Positions 37,400 through 48,818 of a stretch of DNA of 64,000 nucleotides are shown piece after piece. The notes under the pieces were generated by a model that saw only the letters and a program-made list of their open reading frames with translations, searched no databases and had not been told where the DNA came from. This stretch comes from Sipunculus nudus. Its lineage: Eukaryota > Annelida > Sipuncula > Golfingiida > Sipunculidae. The position numbers and the translations under genes were made by a program. Location of the stretch: contig CM049319.1 of the NCBI GenBank assembly GCA_026874595.1, positions 66,019,417 through 66,083,416 of the forward strand, given 5' to 3'. Numbering within the stretch: the stretch's first letter is position 1; each line of letters opens with the position of its first letter.

Positions 37400-38245
37400 T
37401 CTGGGTGCTCAAAATCATGTTTCTGGTCCATAGCTAGCAGAATATAGGCCACCATTACCTAATTTTAGGTTTCCAAGGAGATTTGCCTAGAACCTCCCAG
37501 GATGTTGCACAAGGAGATTCTAGGCATCTTTGATACAATTTGTGCCCTGTCTGACTTTCTGGGTGCTTATATGACATCTTTTCCTATAGGTCACAAAATA
37601 TAGGTCATGGTAACCTAGTTTCAGTTTTTCCAAGGATATTTGATATGGACATCTTAGAAAGTTACATAAGTATAGTTTCTAGGCCTCACATATACAATGT
37701 TTGCCCTATCTGACTTTCTGGGTACTCAAAATCCTGTTTTTGGCCTGTAGGTCACAAAATATAGGTCACCATGACCTAATTTCTGCCTGGCACCTCCAAG
37801 GATATTGTGTTAGATGATTCTAGGCCTAACAGATACGATTTGTCACCATTCAGGGTGTTCATACAACATCTTTTTCCTGTATATGTCCAACAATATAGGT
37901 CACAGTGACCTAGTTTCAGGTTTCCAAGGACATTTGCCTTGGACCTCCCTAAATGTCACATTGGAGGATTCTAGGCCTAATGGATACAACTTGTGCCATA
38001 TGTATGACTGTCTGGGTGCTCAAATCATGTTTTCTGCCCGTAGGTAAAAAAATATAGGTCACCATGACCTAATTTCAGGTTTTCCAAAGAGATCTGTAGG
38101 AAGTTTATAGGTCTAACAGTTATGATTTGTGCCCTGTTAACGGACGGACAGCCAGACAGCCGGAGGGCCGGACAACCGGACTGACGCCGGACAATGGGTG
38201 ATCGCTATAGTTCAGATGACTTACAGTCAGCTGAGCTAAAAACTG
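37400..38245 (-). repeat. Dispersed hairpin/GTCCG repeat, minus copy, with ~155-bp internal tandem units
   Basis: Read on the minus strand it starts at about 38240 with AGCTCAGCTGACTGTAAGTC, then GATCACCCATTGTCCG runs, GTTAACAGGGCACAAATC, and five units (about 135-160 bp) each with a CCTGAAATTAGGTCAtgGTG core. It is the same architecture as 95-1190. Calpain intron 7. Confidence 0.7.
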
Positions 38246-38252
38246 TACAAAC

Positions 38253-38430
38253 CTGTGGGTTGTTTAAGAATGTGTCAAAGTTGCCACAGCCTCCACACAG
38301 GTCTGGTTTTCTCCACGCTCCATAGAATTTACTTTCTTTCCAAGTTTTTCTGAAGCTGAAGAATGATGTGTTGATCAGGTGACATGTGTCCACACTGGTG
38401 AAGTTCTTGCAGAAATCATCAAAGGACATC
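38253..38430 (-). CDS. CAPN5: Calpain-5 exon 7, start of C2-like domain
   Basis: Residues 322-381. Acceptor atttcag; donor gtttgt. It encodes MSFDDFCKNFTSVDTCHLIN, then a W-rich stretch KTWKESKFYGAWRKPDLCGG and CGNFDTFLNNPQ, the transition from the protease core to the C2-like domain. Its 3' border sits 20 bp from a minus-oriented dispersed repeat. Confidence 0.93.
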
Positions 38431-38660
38431 CTGAAATGAAATTAAATGATCACTCAACATGTATTTGATACCTTTAACTAAATTTTTGTGTCAGCTAATA
38501 CCTGAACTTGAAACACTTTTGCAATTCTGCAAATATACATATTTAATATGATCATTACCATTTAATAAGGTCATTATATATAATATCTTGCATTTTCAAC
38601 AGTTTAGGTGGTATTTACAATAAAATGCTATTGGGTGCCAAATATACTGTAAATTTAATG

Positions 38661-38692
38661 ACCAATAAATATATATATATATATATATATAT
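38661..38692. repeat. (TA)n microsatellite
   Basis: Short TA run in a calpain intron. A second, longer TA run lies at 39257-39300. Confidence 0.9.
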
Positions 38693-38799
38693 GGTCTGCT
38701 TAGATTGTTTCTATTGTTGTTTCCAGTGGTTTTCTCATTTCTCATGACAAAACCAGTTTTCCCACATGACTGTGTTAAGGTCCGTGGGTCAAGAGAGTC

Positions 38800-39140
38800 G
38801 GAGCTTCAGTTTCCAGTCATACATGGAACTGAACGTATCTCGTTTCTCTCTTGATAGGTAAGAGCACTTCACTTTTATTAAGTATTAACACTAGACCATT
38901 GGTGTATTCACGTTCCTTGAATGTTTAAAAGACACTAGTATTGCTAAAAATATCATGCAGTATTAATTATATATCGCAGCCAAAATATTATGCAGTATTC
39001 ATTTTACATCATTTTACACAGGTTAAAAGTAATAACGGTATTTCATCATTGCAAGCATGGCATATAAGCTTGAGTTTCCAGTGATGCATGGAACTGAATG
39101 TATCTCGTTTCTCTCTTGACAGTCTCTACTTTGCGAGAGA
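38800..39140. repeat. Pair of 50-bp direct repeats in a calpain intron
   Basis: The string GAACGTATCTCGTTTCTCTC near 38829, preceded by CAGTTTCCAGTCATACATGG, recurs near 39072-39120 as GAGTTTCCAGTGATGCATGG and TGAATGTATCTCGTTTCTCT. They are about 245 bp apart. Function unknown. Confidence 0.55.
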
Positions 39141-39249
39141 AATGTTTGATCTAGTTTGAATGAAGTTTTATATCAACCACGTGTTGGAGGTATTTCGTAC
39201 ACGTCTGGAGACGGATGACTTGGCTATGCCGGATGTCCATTACATACAT

Positions 39250-39303
<54 letters not shown>

Positions 39304-39405
39304 ATACATGCATAAAAATTATTCTCTGCTTATTCTTTAGTTTTTATATAAATTTAACTTAAGCACAAATTTATGTAATCATTCATGTCCTTAAATATAC
39401 AAAAA

Positions 39406-39598
39406 CAGTTGTAGATCCAGAGCTGACTCTCCCCCCCCCCTTATCCCCCTTTTTGAGCCAAAACAGCTTTCTTAAGGGTTTCAATCCAAGTTTTGTGACC
39501 TAGACCCCCTCATTTCAGACCAGAGGACCTTTATTAGGTTTCTGTTTACTCTTCCTTGGTTGTACCCTCCCCTTTCCAAAATCCTAGATCCACCCCTG
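39406..39598 (-). mobile_element. Worn copy of the GGATCC-ended MITE
   Basis: The right end TAGATCCACCCCTG and the internal order (C-run, ttttgagcc, gaccccct, gaccttta, taccctcc) match the copy at 53669-53886. The left end is degraded (GTAGATCCAGAG). Confidence 0.5.
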
Positions 39599-39719
39599 CA
39601 TAAACCCTCTCTCTCTCATCCAGTGGATTAATTTGAACTGATATCACAGGGTTGGCTCTGTGCCTAAAATGCCAGGTAATTAAATGTATTCTAAATAAGA
39701 TAATTTAAAAAAAATATAC

Positions 39720-39797
39720 CAAAACTCTCCATCATCCCGGAAAGATATCCCCATGTCTTTACGTTCGCTGTCACTGATCTTTGACCACTCTGCAGAT
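39720..39797 (-). CDS. CAPN5: Calpain-5 exon 6
   Basis: A 78-bp exon covering residues 296-322. Acceptor gttttag; donor gtatat. It encodes SAEWSKISDSERKDMGISFR then DDGEF; the split codon at the 3' junction gives Trp in the calpain DGEFWMSFDDF motif. Confidence 0.93.
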
Positions 39798-41096
39798 CTA
39801 AAACAAAAACCTTTTTGAATATCCATGTTCAAAATATCAATAAATTACAAATCTAGTCCTCATGAAAAAGGCTGAGGGGTACAATAAATATTATTTAAAA
39901 AAATACTTAGAGTACATATTATATAATAATATTAATATTCATATTTGTCACATGAATGTGAACTGAGATGAGAATCAAAGCTTATCAAAAGATTACAGTA
40001 TTCATGTTGAACAAACATATTCATCAAATCAACCTTAGTAAAAAATCAAGTGCTTTGATATCAAAATATTAAAATATTAACTGATATGAAACTTTACACT
40101 CTGCTAATTATATAAAATATAAGCATATTGCAAAAATCTGTTAAAAATGTAATATATAGACACAATATTACAACATATTTTACCACTCCCAGGTCTAAGG
40201 GTAATTAAGCTTCTAATACTGAAAGGCCCATGTAAATTGACCTTAAATGACCATGCCACTGAAGGTCCATTCTTAATGCTATCTTTTTGCTTTTCATTGG
40301 TTGCTGAACATTTATACTTCAAGATATCAAATTTGGTCTCCAATTACTGTAGTCTGACCAAGACATGCTTTACTTTTCAGATCATGCAGTCACTCAAAAC
40401 ATTTGATGCCCAGGCCTCTTATTAGGTCAAAATATCTTAATCACTGAATATTCTGTGCTGATATCACTTACAAACATAACAGATCACCATAAATAGCATA
40501 CCGGTATACTTTTTGAATTTATTTGGATTATGAACATTTTGTATACCAGTATTAGGTAAGGACTGGAGAATGGATAAAAACTTTGAACTTTCAGACAATT
40601 CTGTTATATTTTTGATAAAAAAGCATTAAAGTAATAAATGATTTTAAGTCAGTGGCATCTCTGAAACAAGATATACCCATAAATCTTTTAACATGAACTA
40701 TATGTGGTTATAGATTTACAGACTTTTACCCTGCTTAATAATAAGCAGGAAACAAGCTTAAGTTTTATAAGTTGTATTTATATATGGCAGCCAAGTTGCC
40801 CTGTAACTAGCCATCAGTTAATATTTTCTTTTTGAGATCACATGGAATATTACATTTAAGGATAAGTTTTATTTTACTTTATAATCATTTGAGATAGATT
40901 AAATGTGATCTTTCATTGACAAAATCACAGACCAAACATTTAATATCAATCTTTACCAGAAAAGGCACTTGTGTGGTGGAAACGGTCAATTAAAGCCAGA
41001 TGAGTGAAATTCAATATTTAAATTTTATTTTTTCCCAAATTCAGTGAAATCTGAGATAAAAAGGTTTGTACACCAAAAAATATAATCTGGCCTCAC
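39798..41096. other. Calpain intron 5, nothing recognised
   Basis: AT-rich intron sequence. The open frames near 40104-40425 have no similarity or splice context. No repeat other than short A/T runs was seen. Confidence 0.4.
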
Positions 41097-41293
41097 CCAT
41101 CACTCCAGGGTCCATTCCACTCCTTTCCACCTCCCCACGGATTACGTAATCGTATCAAGTGGAGTTTCTCGTTTTTGAAAAATGCCACAAGACCACTCCC
41201 AAGTCTGACTTCCTGTACAGCTGTTACGCTGTAGGCATGACCTTTGACCAGTCCATTGTCTTGTTTCTGCTCCACCTCAGCTTCACTGCCTGC
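41097..41293 (-). CDS. CAPN5: Calpain-5 exon 5, active-site His and Asn
   Basis: Residues 231-296. Acceptor tatacag; donor gtgagg. It has the second and third catalytic residues: [13 protein letters not shown] (His249) and [20 protein letters not shown] (Asn281). The start GCA at 41293 was chosen because the preceding exon ends in phase 0. Confidence 0.95.
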
Positions 41294-42307
41294 CTGTATA
41301 TCAATCATTACAGTATAATCAGTTTAGAAATAATATCAGTTAATTAGTTTAGGCTTGTTATCCCAAAGGCTCATAATTAGAGTGTGACCACTGAAATATG
41401 CTGGAAGTTTTAAGGCAGGTCTGACAAAATCTGGCAACAGCCTGCATCCATTAGCCAGTTATTATTTTTACAAAGAGACATCCAAATCACTCTGCAGGAA
41501 TAACACAAATACTGGTACAGTACAGCATCTTTTATCTGAACACTGTTTATCCAAATTTTTCCCAATCTGAAATTGTAAACTTAGAAAAAAAAATTTAGAC
41601 CGTTTATCTGAAATAAAATCAATTTGATGAACAAGGGACCCATGGGTCACAGCGCTCAGCTGAAGTTTGAAATTTTTGCAAAGACAAAATATGCAAAATT
41701 TTCTATTGTAATGTGTTCCATATACATAAGCATATGAGAAGCTAAGAGGAAAGGGGCCCTCCTACTTAGTTATAGTAAAGTTCTAAATAAATGACTGCAA
41801 AACTAATACTTTGTATAGTTTATCTGCTCAGGTAATATATATACACAGATGTATTTTTTTTTCTTGAAATATAGTTTTGAAATTTGCAGAATAATAAATA
41901 TCTGAAAATAACACTTGATTCAGGAAAAGTTGTATACACTGAATAGGAAACAGCAATGCAATTAAAGAATGAAATTAATGCAACATATCTGATTGAAAAA
42001 TCAAGGGTGTCATACTAGCAATATCAAAAACATATCTGAAAACTGTCAACCTAAAATGTTTATTTCTAAGTAAATGTTCACATCATTTAATGGTACTGCC
42101 CTAATTAAACAAAGTAGACATGTACAGCATAAAGTTTACATACTCAAACAAAATGTACAACCATTATGAATTTTGTAGTACCAATGTTATACTTTTATAC
42201 TGAAGATACAACTTGAAGCAACGAGTGACCTATGGGTCATGATGCTCAGCCAGTAACTATTAATTAAGAACATGACTTATTCACAATCAGATGTTACTGA
42301 ATCTTAC

Positions 42308-42494
42308 CCTGATTGAGGCACTGATGAGGGAGTTATTTTCAAAAGAATCCAGCAACTCTTTCCAAAATTTGTCTTTTTTCTTTTGATCTTTTGTAAAGTC
42401 CTCCATGTCAATGCCCTCAGCAACCCCACCCATCATGTCTTCCAGGGCGTCTCTGGCTTTACCAGCTTCCAGAGATTCATAATCCCCAAACAGC
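42308..42494 (-). CDS. CAPN5: Calpain-5 exon 4, protease core
   Basis: Residues 168-230. Acceptor ttcag; donor gtaaga. It encodes LFGDYESLEAGKARDALEDM then MGGVAEGIDM, the calpain Y-E-x-L-...-G-G-V-A-E motif, followed by a lysine-rich helix and LLDSFENNSLISASIR. Ends in phase 0. Confidence 0.94.
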
Positions 42495-43015
42495 CTGAAA
42501 TTTAAAAAAAAATGTTTATAATATTCTAAAAAGTGTGCTATGTGTTTTTTTAATAGACATATGCCAATTAATCGCTTAATTATACCAATGAGTGTCATTT
42601 TCTTTCATAATTGATTAAACTGGCTGCATTTTTGCATAATTGCATATTCACATATATGTATGCATGTACAGCCAAAGAATTCATATAATCCAGATAAATA
42701 TTCCAATTCTGTCAGAGACTTTGTGCTTCTTCCTTCATGTTTCTCCCCCTCGAAAGGGAATTTTCACGCATGCACAAGATCAGACTTCTGGTCACACAAG
42801 CTTCTTATGGTAAACAAACACGCATGCAGAATGTGTTTACTCACACACAGAACCATAACAATGTAGATATTAAGCAAGTTTAATTGCCTGGATTGGTTCC
42901 TAGGAAGCTTTTCTATTCAGCCAAAATGAACTAATAAACAACATGAGGTATACCACATACTTTTGCGAGTGATTATGAATCTTTAATATTTATATTCATG
43001 GAACTGTTAACATAC

Positions 43016-43212
43016 TTAGCATATGCTTTCTCCAGCAGGGCACCCCAAAATTCATTCTCGTCCTTGGATGACACGTAGATGAGTTTGCCATTTCTCGTAG
43101 GTAGGTAGTCGTCAATAACGACATCAATCCACTTTCCAAACTGGAAGAACTGGAAATGGAAGATTCCGGCGTAGGATTTGTCAAACTCCTGTTCTTCATG
43201 GTCAGGAACAAC
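43016..43212 (-). CDS. CAPN5: Calpain-5 exon 3, protease core
   Basis: Residues 103-168 (last codon split). Acceptor ttttttcag; donor gtatgt. It encodes [40 protein letters not shown] and [17 protein letters not shown], the calpain core strand with the [12 protein letters not shown] signature. Confidence 0.95.
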
Positions 43213-43655
43213 CTGAAAAAATTTGGGTGTGGTCACTGAAAACCATTATTTAAGTCTAAAGTCAGCCAATACATTGTGGGTTTTTTTTCCACAAACAGAA
43301 TAAAACAACATGGCAATTTAATTTTTTAATCACCAATTGCCTGAAAGATCTGTCTGAATTTGGATTGGTTGTGATAACTATGCAAAAACACATACTGCCA
43401 GTCTATTGGTTAAACATGATGGTCAAAGAGTTGTTACAATTCTGGCAGATACTTTCCTTATGTCAATTATATATATTAAAGTTTAGCCCCTTAACACATC
43501 AAACTGACTTGACCAAGTGCTGTGTTAGAGACATGGGCTGCATGGCCAACATCTGTCTCATTCAGGGACTAACAAACAAGTAAAGAGCTCTATACTCTAA
43601 AACTCTGATGTATAACAACATACATGTCCCATTGCCACAAAACTCTCTTGGTAAT

Positions 43656-43749
<94 letters not shown>

Positions 43750-44650
43750 TCCAATCTGAATGAAGTTAAGCTTGGAGTACTTATTAGTGGCTTCCTTATC
43801 AAACCCTGACACAGAATAAAACCTTGGTGCCTCAAGCCAGCTAGGTGACTGAGATAAAAGTTCAGAGACAAAAAACAATGTACGAGGAACACATGTGCAA
43901 TCAAATTCTCCCTAAAAACCTCCAACACTTCCACTTTAGCAGGATTTAGCAAATAAGATGTGAGAAGTCAAAATGCAGGCAGATATAAGCATACGGGACA
44001 TGTCTGGCCTTGAATTCCTGGTAATGGCTCCACACCCCAATACTGCCACTTTCAGTGTGACAGCCCTAACATCCCCACCTCATTAATCACACATACGGAA
44101 TGTCAATAAATCCAGCTGACTGCATGACTTAACAGCACACTGCAGTAGGACTACCAGTCCGATAGTTACCGGTACTTACAAAAAATATGAAATCATTTAA
44201 AACTCTAGAAAAAAAGTGTCAGAGACTTTTGTTTGTTTATTTTCTAACCACATCCCCAAAGGGCACAGATCACTTAATATGCAGAATATTCAAAAAAGCT
44301 ACTGGATGTTAGCTGAATATCAAACCACAAACAAGCACATCTCACCCAGGTTATGAGATTGACAGTTAACTCATCTGAGGCTCGGGAAATGACAATGGTC
44401 ACTATATATAGAGACAGTTTTTAAGCTTCTGCTTGCATTGCCTTTTTTTCTATAGAGTTAATTGAACCTTTACTCATAGCCTAATGTGGCTGTGCACAGG
44501 AATTTGTTATGACACTACAGACTGCCACTGCAGTGCACTTTTCAAAATGACTATTGTCAAGTCTCAAAGTAGGCCCTATTAGTCAAATCAGAATGCCACC
44601 TGACTGAGTAGTATATTCACAGCTAAAACAAACATGCAGTGTCTACAAAC
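43213..44650. other. Calpain intron 2 with a TA microsatellite
   Basis: The only recognisable structure is the TA tract at 43656-43749. The YIYIYI open frames across it are artefacts. Confidence 0.5.
43656..43749. repeat. (TA)n microsatellite
   Basis: About 94 bp of TA with a few C interruptions. Confidence 0.95.
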
Positions 44651-44782
44651 CTTCTTCCACAGGTCATCCTTTCCTGCGATGCTGGAACAGGCAGCAACAA
44701 ACCAGCAGTTACCTAGCTCCCCCTGGGAGAAATCTTCTGCACTAGCTCCTCCAACAAAAAGTTTAGGGTTTCCTACCAGGTC
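44651..44782 (-). CDS. CAPN5: Calpain-5 exon 2, active-site cysteine
   Basis: Residues 59-102. Acceptor attgcag; donor gtttgt. It contains [20 protein letters not shown], in which Cys84 is the catalytic nucleophile and Gln78 the oxyanion-hole glutamine, followed by [14 protein letters not shown]. Phase 0 on both sides. The preceding 3.9-kb intron contains the 265-bp SINE-derived satellite. Confidence 0.95.
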
Positions 44783-45223
44783 CTGCAATAAACATAATAA
44801 AGTAAGCCCTTGGAATTATGACCACCAATGGGATTTTGTAGGTGGTCTTTAAGTGGTCTTACATAGAGCGCAAAAAAGATTACGGACTGTTAACAGGTGG
44901 CGTAATTTTGAGGTGGTAGCTTAACAGAGGTGGTTGTAAGATAAGGTTTTACATTATATATAATGCCTGCTGATCTCTCCCTTTGACATGTATACAATGT
45001 ATTCATTAATGTGAGGCTAATTACTTGGTACAACCATAATTGGTTATTTTCCTATAATAATCAATTGAACAAGCTTTATTCTTGTAAAATCAATCACAAA
45101 AAATGTGTATATTCAAAGAAAATAAGTCATATTATACATAAAAAATATTCAAATCCTGCAATGGACATAACAAGAGGGCTAGACAAAAAGCAAAATACAT
45201 GTTATAAAACTGAAGCGTAACAT

Positions 45224-47079
45224 CTTGAGCAGTGGGCAAGTATAAAGAGCCTGGGTTGGACCATATATCCTTGACCTTTCATTTAATCTGAGTGTAAACA
45301 TGCGTATTGCTAAAAGCGCCCTTTAAAATAGACCAAGCTGTGTGCTGTTGTTAAAACACATAAAACTGGAGCTAGTCCTCATGACAAGTATATAATTACT
45401 AAAACTGCTTAGACTGTGGTCCAGGGGTTGAGCACGCCCTAAAAGGGGGCAGACTGTGAGTTCAAATCTAAGTCAAAGCTGTGACGTAATTTCTTGAGCA
45501 GTGGGCAAGTATAAAGAGCCTGGGTTGGGCCATATCCTTGACCTTTCATTTAATTTGAGTGTAATCATGCATATTGCTAAAAGCACCCTTTAAAATAGAC
45601 CAAGCTGTGTGCTGTTGTTAAAACACATAAAACTGGAGCTAGTCCTCATGACAAGTATAATTACTAAAACTGCTTAGACTGTGGTCCAGGGGTTGAGCAC
45701 GCCCTCAAAGGGGGCAGACTGTGAGTTCAAATCTAAGTCAAAGCTGTGACGTAATTTCTTGAGCAGTGGGCAAGTATAAAGAGCCTTGGTTGGGCCATAT
45801 CCTTGACCTTTCATTTAATTTGAGTGTAATCACGCATATTGCTAAAAGCACCCTTTAAAATAGACCAAGCTGTGTGCTGTTGTTAAAACACATAAAACTG
45901 GAGCTAGTCCTCATGACAAGTATAATTACTAAAACTGCTTAGACTGTGGTCCAGGGGTTGAGCACGCCCTCAAAGGGGGCAGACTGTGAGTTCAAATCTA
46001 AGTCAAAGCTGTGACGTAATTTCTTGAGCAGTGGGCAAGTATAAAGAGCCTGGGTTGGGCCATATCCTTGACCTTTCATTTAATTTGAGTGTAATCATGC
46101 ATATTGCTAAAAGCACCCTTTAAAATAGACCAAGCTGTGTGCTGTTGTTAAAACACATAAAACTGGAGCTAGTCCTCATGACAAGTATAATTACTAAAAC
46201 TGCTTAGACTGTGGTCCAGGGGTTAAGCACGCCCTCAAAGGGGGCAGACTGTGAGTTCAAATCTAAGTCAAAGCTGTGACGTAATTTCTTGAGCAGTGGG
46301 CAAGTATAAAGAGCCTGGGTTGGGCCATATCCTTGACCTTTCATTTAATTTGAGTGTAATCATGCATATTGCTAAAAGCACCCTTTAAAATAGACCAAGC
46401 TGTGTGCTGTTGTTAAAACACATAAAACTGGAGCTAGTCCTCATGACAAGTATAATTACTAAAACTGCTTAGACTGTGGTCCAGGGGTTGAGCACGCCCT
46501 CAAAGGGGGCAGACTGTGAGTTCAAATCTAAGTCAAAGCTGTGACGTAATTTCTTGAGCAGTGGGCAAGTATAAAGAGCCTTGGTTGGGCCATATCCTTG
46601 ACCTTTCATTTAATTTGAGTGTAATCATGCATATTGCTAAAAGCACCCTTTAAAATAGACCAATCTGTGTGCTGTTGTTAAAACACATAAAACTGGAGCT
46701 AGTCCTCATGACAAGTATAATTACTAAAACTGCTTAGACTGTGGTCCAGGGGTTGAGCACGCCCTCAAAGGGGGCAGACTGTGAGTTCAAATCTAAGTCA
46801 AAGCTGTGACGTAATTTCTTGAGCAGTGGGCAAGTATAAAGAGCCTGGGTTGGGCCATATCCTTGACCTTTCATTTAATTTGAGTGTAATCATGCATATT
46901 GCTAAAAGCACCCTTTAAAATAGACCAAGCTGTGTGCTGTTGTTAAAACACATAAAACTGGAGCTAGTCCTCATGACAAGTATAATTACTAAAACTGCTT
47001 AGACTGTGGTCCAGGGGTTGAGCACGCCCTCAAAGGGGGCAGACTGTGAGTTCAAATCTAAGCCAAAGCTATGACGTCC
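45224..47079 (+). repeat. 265-bp satellite array derived from a SINE, seven units
   Basis: TGTGGTCCAGGGGTT(G/A)AGC starts at 45415, 45680, 45945, 46210, 46475, 46740 and 47005, a constant 265 bp. Units are almost identical. Each contains an A box (TGGTCCAGGGG) and a perfect-consensus B box (GTTCAAATC) at tRNA-like spacing of about 43 bp. It lies in calpain intron 1. The last unit runs directly into a SINE body. Confidence 0.9.
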
Positions 47080-47245
47080 CCACCCAGGACGCTCTGCAGG
47101 CTTAATAGTAAGGCGGTGTTCCATGAGTGTGCCTTTTGGGGATAATCCCTGTGGTATGATCAACCAATGTTATGATTGCACAACCAGGACCCGCAGGTTC
47201 GGTGGTCACCAGGCATGGTTAAGACCAGGATATAAAATGGGACCA
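47005..47245 (+). mobile_element. tRNA-derived SINE at the end of the satellite
   Basis: tRNA-like head (A box TGGTCCAGGGG, B box GTTCAAATC), then CCCCACCCAGGACGCTCTGC, AGGCTTAATAGTAAGGC and AGGACCCGCAGGTTCGGTGG. The body matches the SINE at 60396-60690, in the same orientation. Confidence 0.8.
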
Positions 47246-47916
47246 TGAAAACTGTGAAGGTGATTGGTTTCATAGTGTTATGGAGTAGGAAAGGGTATAT
47301 TTATGACTTGACATATATTAAAAGGAACATTTTAATATTTCATCTAAAATTTACTTTAGAGGCATATGAAAATCAATCTTGGTTATAGTCTGTTTGGATA
47401 TTCAGACAGAGCCAAAGAATTATTAATGTTCATCAGACAACCAAGTATCTAATGGTAATTCAGTATGTTTGTAGAGCCTAAATGTACTCTCACAAATTAG
47501 CTCTAAATTGGTTTCTATGATGAGGCAGGCAGATTATGTTTATACGAGTTTGGAAATAGGACTTGTAGGTCAGTCTATAACTGGATGTATGTCAGGTCAG
47601 ACTTGGGATTTTCCATAGAACTTTTGTCCAATCAGATCTCACGAAAGTTAGGAAGTTCAGTTCCAACTCTGATGTAATTGTGACCTACTTTGGGTCATCC
47701 AATAAGGTTTAGCTTTTATGACGAAATGCTGATATATGGATGTGTACGTCTCATACGTCACGTGAAAGTTCTGTAACAAAACTATCTGTAGTGCGCACTG
47801 AGAATCAGAGAATCAGGGAGGCTGGGCTGCTCTCTCAGAGAGCTATTGAATAAAGACTTCTATCATCAAACTGGTCTTGGAACATTGTCTGCCAAGCGCA
47901 CCAGCGAACCGTATGT

Positions 47917-47954
47917 GATACAGGTGGGGACATCCCCAACCCCACCTCTGTATC
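47917..47954. repeat. Short hairpin
   Basis: GATACAGGTGGGG and CCCCACCTCTGTATC pair around a short loop. In calpain intron 1. It could form a stable stem in DNA or RNA. Confidence 0.6.
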
Positions 47955-48225
47955 AATAGTACTGTGCATAGGTTGAATCACTAGTTGCAGAATACCCTTT
48001 GCACAACTCTGACTAGCTGCCATATGTCCTTGTTGAATGTGTTTTGGTTACTTTGGCCGGCCCCCCACATCTTATAAATATGTGGATATAAACACAACAA
48101 ACAGCCAGTGTGTGGTAGGATTGCTGTTTTCTGGCTTATTTTTATTTAGTTAATATGTGTCAGATATTGAAATAGGCATCTTTAATAAACATACTCATTT
48201 TAAATAATAGGTCAAATAATAATTA

Positions 48226-48440
48226 GCTTTTGTGGCTAAGGGGGTAGTGCACAGGACTCAAAATTGAGAGATTGTGAGTTTGAATCTCAGCCATTAAGGC
48301 AGTGAGATTTTTTAAAAGTCGACCGTTACCCAGGGTGAGTGCCCCACGGCCATGTTTCACTCACAAACAAGTGCATCTTTCTGGGGTTTAATTCTCTGTG
48401 GTGTGACCCAACAACCGTGTTATCAGACAAAATAGGGCAG
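48226..48440 (+). mobile_element. tRNA-derived SINE
   Basis: A box TGGCTAAGGGGGTAGTGCAC and B box GTTTGAATC, followed by CCCAGGGTGAGTGCCCCACG and GGCCATGTTTCACTCACAA. Same family as 60396-60690; only about 200 bp from calpain exon 1. Confidence 0.75.
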
Positions 48441-48643
48441 GTGTTCCATGTTTAAAATTTGGAGCTGGATGCAAAATATGAAAATACATTCTCATTGGCT
48501 TATTGACAATTCTTTGCTCTGTGAGCACCAAGGTGGTAAAACCAAGACAATCTTGCTATACAAAGCACGGTTAGATATGATTGAGGAGATCTAAGACAAC
48601 AAGGCAAATGAACAGAAGTACCAAAAACAAATGGTAGACCTAC

Positions 48644-48818
48644 CCCTGGTCTCTTCCATTCTATCCCTGATGGAGCTTCCTGACTGAACACCAGACTCTT
48701 TGTCTCGGGAGGAAACTGTGGATCTTGGAACAAGTTCCCTGACTTAAGGCACTCCTTCTTCAGGGCTTCGTAGTCCTGTCCCTTATACGGCTCAACCTTA
48801 CGACCAAGGAATGGCATC
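48644..48818 (-). CDS. CAPN5: Calpain-5 coding exon 1 (start codon)
   Basis: Start ATG at 48817-48815, one base after an acceptor (cttttaccag), so the 5' UTR is spliced. It encodes residues 1-58: MPFLGRKVEPYKGQDYEALK, then LFQDPQFPPETKSLVFSQ and IEWKRPG, the conserved calpain lead into the protease domain. Donor gtaggt. Phase 0 out. Confidence 0.92.

Noticed and set aside
43590-43952. 120-codon frame rich in YIYIYI
   Set aside because: It spans a TA microsatellite; the same holds for 62216-62431 and 63118-63351.
45415-47064. Seven tRNA genes in tandem
   Set aside because: A and B boxes are present, but the sequence does not fold into a convincing cloverleaf and leads into SINE body sequence.
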